NCBI GenBank assembly: GCA_903927605.1
Contig: CAIYNT010000049.1
Span: 1-23,709, forward strand
Source of the DNA: an uncultured Holophagaceae bacterium
GTDB lineage: Bacteria > Acidobacteriota > Holophagae > Holophagales > Holophagaceae
Length of the DNA stretch: 23,709 bases
Direction: 5' to 3'
The notes beneath the pieces are model-generated. The model was not told the origin of the DNA, searched no databases, and saw only the letters and a list, made by a program, of their open reading frames with translations. The stretch's first letter is position 1. Each line of letters opens with the position of its first letter. A program made the position numbers and the translations under genes. Positions 21,255 to 23,709 of the stretch are shown one piece after another.

Positions 21255-21575
21255 ATGGACCCCATCCAGAACATCCCCCAAATCCCCTCGCTCAATCCCG
21301 TGTCCGGATCCTCGAATTCCGGGCAGGGCAGCGGCGCTCCGGGCGCCCAGGGAGAGGTGGCCTTTGGCGATCTCCTCAAGCAGGCCCTCCACGAGGTGAA
21401 CCAAGTCTCTGCCCAGGCCGACGTTGAGGCACGGAACTTGATGACTGGGGAGGGTGCAGACATGCACACGGCCATGCTGGCTGTCCAGAAGGCCGATCTT
21501 AGCTTCCAGATGATGATGGCCGTTCGATCCAAGCTGATCGATGCCTACCGCGAGGTCATGCGCATGCAGATGTAG
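21255..21575 (+). CDS. fliE: Flagellar hook-basal body adaptor FliE
   Basis: FliE joins the MS ring to the rod. This 106-aa protein has a Ser/Gly/Pro-rich N-terminus (residues 1-34) and the conserved core FGDLLKQALHEVNQ, then GEGADMHTAMLAVQKAD and FQMMMAVRSKLIDAYREVMRMQ at the C-terminus, as in all FliE. No strong ribosome site precedes ATG 21255. The upstream ATG at 21227 is out of frame. It sits between flgC and fliF as in many flagellar operons. Confidence 0.95.
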   Translation: MDPIQNIPQIPSLNPVSGSSNSGQGSGAPGAQGEVAFGDLLKQALHEVNQVSAQADVEARNLMTGEGADMHTAMLAVQKADLSFQMMMAVRSKLIDAYREVMRMQM

Positions 21576-21624
21576 CGCAGGCCGAGCTTCCCGGCGCGGC
21601 CTCACCCCTGACTGAGGAACGCCT

Positions 21625-23313
21625 ATGGCCGGGGAAACGAACCTCGCGGAACAACTGACCAGCGCCTTCAAGGGCATGAGCGCCACCCAGCGCGTCATGG
21701 TGATCGCCATTTCCATGACAGTGCTGCTGGCTCTGGCGGGCCTGGGGATCTGGGCGGGCCAGGAGTCCAAGGGCGTCCTCGCCACCAACGTCTCGCCCTC
21801 GGAAGCCAGTTCCATTGTCGCCCAGCTGGACAAGATGCAGGTGCCCTACGAGCTCAGCAGTGATCAGCGCACCATCCTCGTGCCCGAAAGCAAGGTCGGG
21901 TCCCTCCGCCTGAAGTTCGCCGGCGACGGCCTGCTCACCGGCGACAAACTGGGCTTCGAGAAGCTCGAGAACGCCGGACTCGGCACCACAGATTTCTCTC
22001 AGAAGGTGATCTACCGGCGGGCCGTGGAAGCCCAGCTGTCCAAGACCATCATGAGCCTCCAGCAGGTCGCGGAGGCCACCGTCCACATCACCCCCTCCAA
22101 CGACAGTCCCTTCCTCACCGAGAAGGAGGACGCCAAGGCCAGCGTGCTGCTCAAGCTCCGCGGTTCCCGCATCCTGCCGGACGAGAACACCCAGGCCATC
22201 GTCAACCTGGTGGCCGCCAGCGTCGAAGGCCTGAAGCCCGACCAGGTGGTGATCATTGATCAATACAGCCGCATCCTCTCCCGCACGGGGCGCGATCCCA
22301 TGGTCGGCGCCAGCGATGCCCAGAAGAAGGTGGCCCGCGAAGAAGAGGACTACATGGTCCGTCGTGTCACCGAACTGCTCGAACCCGTCGTGGGGATCGG
22401 GAAGGTCCGCGCCACGGCCCACGTGGACCTGGACTTCGACAAGGTGAAGATCAACGAAGAGAAGTTCGATCCCCAGGGCCAAGTGGAACGGAGCGTCCAG
22501 CAGAAGGACGAGAAGGTCCAGAAACGCGATGCCGGTGCGGGCATACCGGGAACCGCCAGCAACGTGGCCCCCGCCACGGGCGGCGCCTCCGCCAACGTCA
22601 CGGAAAGCACCGATAAGAAGGAGACCACCACCAACTATGAGATCAGCAAGACGGTGCGAGCCATAGACCAGGCCACGGGTTCCGTGAAACGCATGACCCT
22701 GGCGGTCATCGTGGACAACTACTCCACCTGGGACAAGGACGCCAAGGGGGAGCCGGTCCAGAAGTCCACCCCACGCAGCGCCGACGAGTTGAAGAAGATC
22801 CGTGACCAGGTGGCCACAGCCGTGGGCATCCAACTCAAGCGTGGTGACGAACTCACGGTGGAGAACATGGCCTTCGCCACTCTCCAGGTGAATCCCAAGG
22901 AAGAGGCTGACGCGAAGAAGCAGTTCTGGATCGATCTGGTCCGGCAGTTCGCCCCCAGTGTGATCTACGCGGTCATTGGACTGGCTGTGTTCTTCATGCT
23001 CATCCTGCCCATGCTCCGTCGCATGTCCGCGGCCATCAACCGCCCGGCGCCTATGCGTGTCGCCAGCGCCGAAGGTGGTGAGGCGGCCATGGCCGGCCTG
23101 GGCGGTGGATCTACTCGCAAGCCCGTCCAGGTGAAATCCATGTCTGAGATCGAGGCCGAGATTGAGGCGGAGCTGAATGCCGACGCGGCCTTCAGCGCAC
23201 CGGAAGCCCGTCGACGTGAGCTCATCAAGAAGCGGCTCCAGGACAGTTCAAACGAGGACCCAGAAACCATGGCTTCCCTGGTGCGATCCTGGCTCCTCGA
23301 GGAAGGGCGGTAG
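21625..23313 (+). CDS. fliF: Flagellar MS-ring protein FliF
   Basis: FliF builds the membrane/supramembrane ring that supports the rod, export gate and C-ring. The 562-aa length is normal. The first membrane helix is at about 23-44 (VMVIAISMTVLLALAGLGIW). Periplasmic ring-building motifs follow, including LDKMQVPYELSS and GLGTTDFSQKVIYRRAVEAQLSKTI (in pieces) and TVHITPSNDSPFL. The low-complexity beta-collar region lies around 300-340. The second helix is at about 446-466 (SVIYAVIGLAVFFMLILP). The acidic C-terminal tail (ending TMASLVRSWLLEE) binds FliG. A GAGG site precedes ATG 21625. It is followed 3 nt later by fliG. Confidence 0.96.
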   Translation: MAGETNLAEQLTSAFKGMSATQRVMVIAISMTVLLALAGLGIWAGQESKGVLATNVSPSEASSIVAQLDKMQVPYELSSDQRTILVPESKVGSLRLKFAGDGLLTGDKLGFEKLENAGLGTTDFSQKVIYRRAVEAQLSKTIMSLQQVAEATVHITPSNDSPFLTEKEDAKASVLLKLRGSRILPDENTQAIVNLVAASVEGLKPDQVVIIDQYSRILSRTGRDPMVGASDAQKKVAREEEDYMVRRVTELLEPVVGIGKVRATAHVDLDFDKVKINEEKFDPQGQVERSVQQKDEKVQKRDAGAGIPGTASNVAPATGGASANVTESTDKKETTTNYEISKTVRAIDQATGSVKRMTLAVIVDNYSTWDKDAKGEPVQKSTPRSADELKKIRDQVATAVGIQLKRGDELTVENMAFATLQVNPKEEADAKKQFWIDLVRQFAPSVIYAVIGLAVFFMLILPMLRRMSAAINRPAPMRVASAEGGEAAMAGLGGGSTRKPVQVKSMSEIEAEIEAELNADAAFSAPEARRRELIKKRLQDSSNEDPETMASLVRSWLLEEGR

Positions 23314-23316
23314 GCC

Positions 23317-23709
23317 ATGGCGAAACTGACCGGCATGCAGAAGGCCGCGGTGCTCATGGTCACCCTCGGGGACGAGACCGCATCGAATATTTTCAAGTAC
23401 CTCGAAGAGGACGAGATCCAGACGATCTCCCGCGAGATCGCCATCACCAAGCACGTTCAGCCCGAGGTGGCGGAAGAAGTCATGGAAGAGTTCCACACCA
23501 TGACCCAGGCCCGCAGCTACATCAGCCAAGGCGGCATCGAGTACGCCAAGAAGCTGCTCATCAAGTCAGTGGGCCCCGAGGTGGCGCGCAAGATCATCGA
23601 CCGCCTCGTGAAGGCCCTGGAATCCAGCGCCGGCTTCACCAGCCTCGAGCGCGCGAATCCCCAGCAGCTCTCCAAGTTCATCCAGAATGAGCACCCCCAG
23701 ACCATCGCC
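23317..23709 (+). CDS. fliG: Flagellar motor switch protein FliG, N-terminal part (cut by window end)
   Basis: The first 131 codons of FliG, the C-ring protein that contacts FliF and the stator. MAKLTGMQKAAVLMVTLGDE is the typical opening (residues 1-20), followed by FKYLEEDEIQTISREIA, ISQGGIEYAKKLL and PQQLSKFIQNEHPQTIA, the conserved armadillo-type middle-domain entry. The frame is open to the last base, so the gene is truncated only by the window edge. It starts 3 nt after the fliF stop, inside the same operon; the ribosome site GGAAGGGCGG lies at the end of fliF. Confidence 0.95.
   Translation, partial: MAKLTGMQKAAVLMVTLGDETASNIFKYLEEDEIQTISREIAITKHVQPEVAEEVMEEFHTMTQARSYISQGGIEYAKKLLIKSVGPEVARKIIDRLVKALESSAGFTSLERANPQQLSKFIQNEHPQTIA

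Overview
The window is a high-GC bacterial chromosome segment with dense, mostly plus-strand genes and many stop/start overlaps. About half of it is flagellar. The two flagellar blocks (flhA-flhF-flhG-fliA-fliM-fliN and flgB-flgC-fliE-fliF-fliG), with glmS and a tRNA-Val between them, together with a KdpE-type regulator and a diderm-type envelope enzyme, suggest a motile Gram-negative outside the Enterobacteria. From memory an Acidobacteriota (Holophaga/Geothrix-like) or deltaproteobacterial-type genome fits best. No 16S or other decisive marker is present, so this is inference.

Layout. 1-2383: the end of an upstream gene (probably kdpD), kdpE, bioB and a hemerythrin-like protein. 2384-8770: valS, preceded by a strong hairpin and carrying an odd low-GC insertion; a membrane-anchored polysaccharide deacetylase overlapping valS by one base; a zinc-ribbon/Tudor-like protein overlapping a DnaQ-like exonuclease; a three-helix membrane protein overlapping a YraN-family protein. 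8771-16370: the first flagellar block, covering the export gate (FlhA), the SRP-like GTPase and its MinD-like partner (FlhF, FlhG), sigma-28 (FliA) and the C-ring switch (FliM and a FliN carrying a CheC-like domain). 16371-16752: a non-coding hairpin-rich gap. 16753-19232: glmS, two very small His-rich single-helix proteins that look like paralogues, then tRNA-Val(GAC) with its promoter and terminator. 19233-20182, minus strand: a low-GC, broken secreted-protein gene and a STAS-domain protein. 20183-23709: a divergent control region with a sigma-54-type promoter, then flgB, flgC, fliE, fliF and the first 131 codons of fliG.

The flagellar genes form a coherent set. A sigma-54-like -24/-12 element lies just before each block (flhA and flgB), which suggests early/middle genes under sigma-54 and late genes under the encoded FliA. 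FlhF and FlhG are adjacent, and FlhG keeps the DQAxxLR motif that stimulates FlhF.

The most unusual items are: the tandem His-rich micro-membrane proteins (18702-19042); a roughly 270-bp element with 19-bp perfect terminal inverted repeats wedged between flhF and flhG; heptamer repeat arrays (consensus near GCYNAYA) in three gene-start spacers; several perfect short-loop palindromes in and before valS plus a low-GC in-frame insertion in it; and the disrupted gene beside the tRNA.
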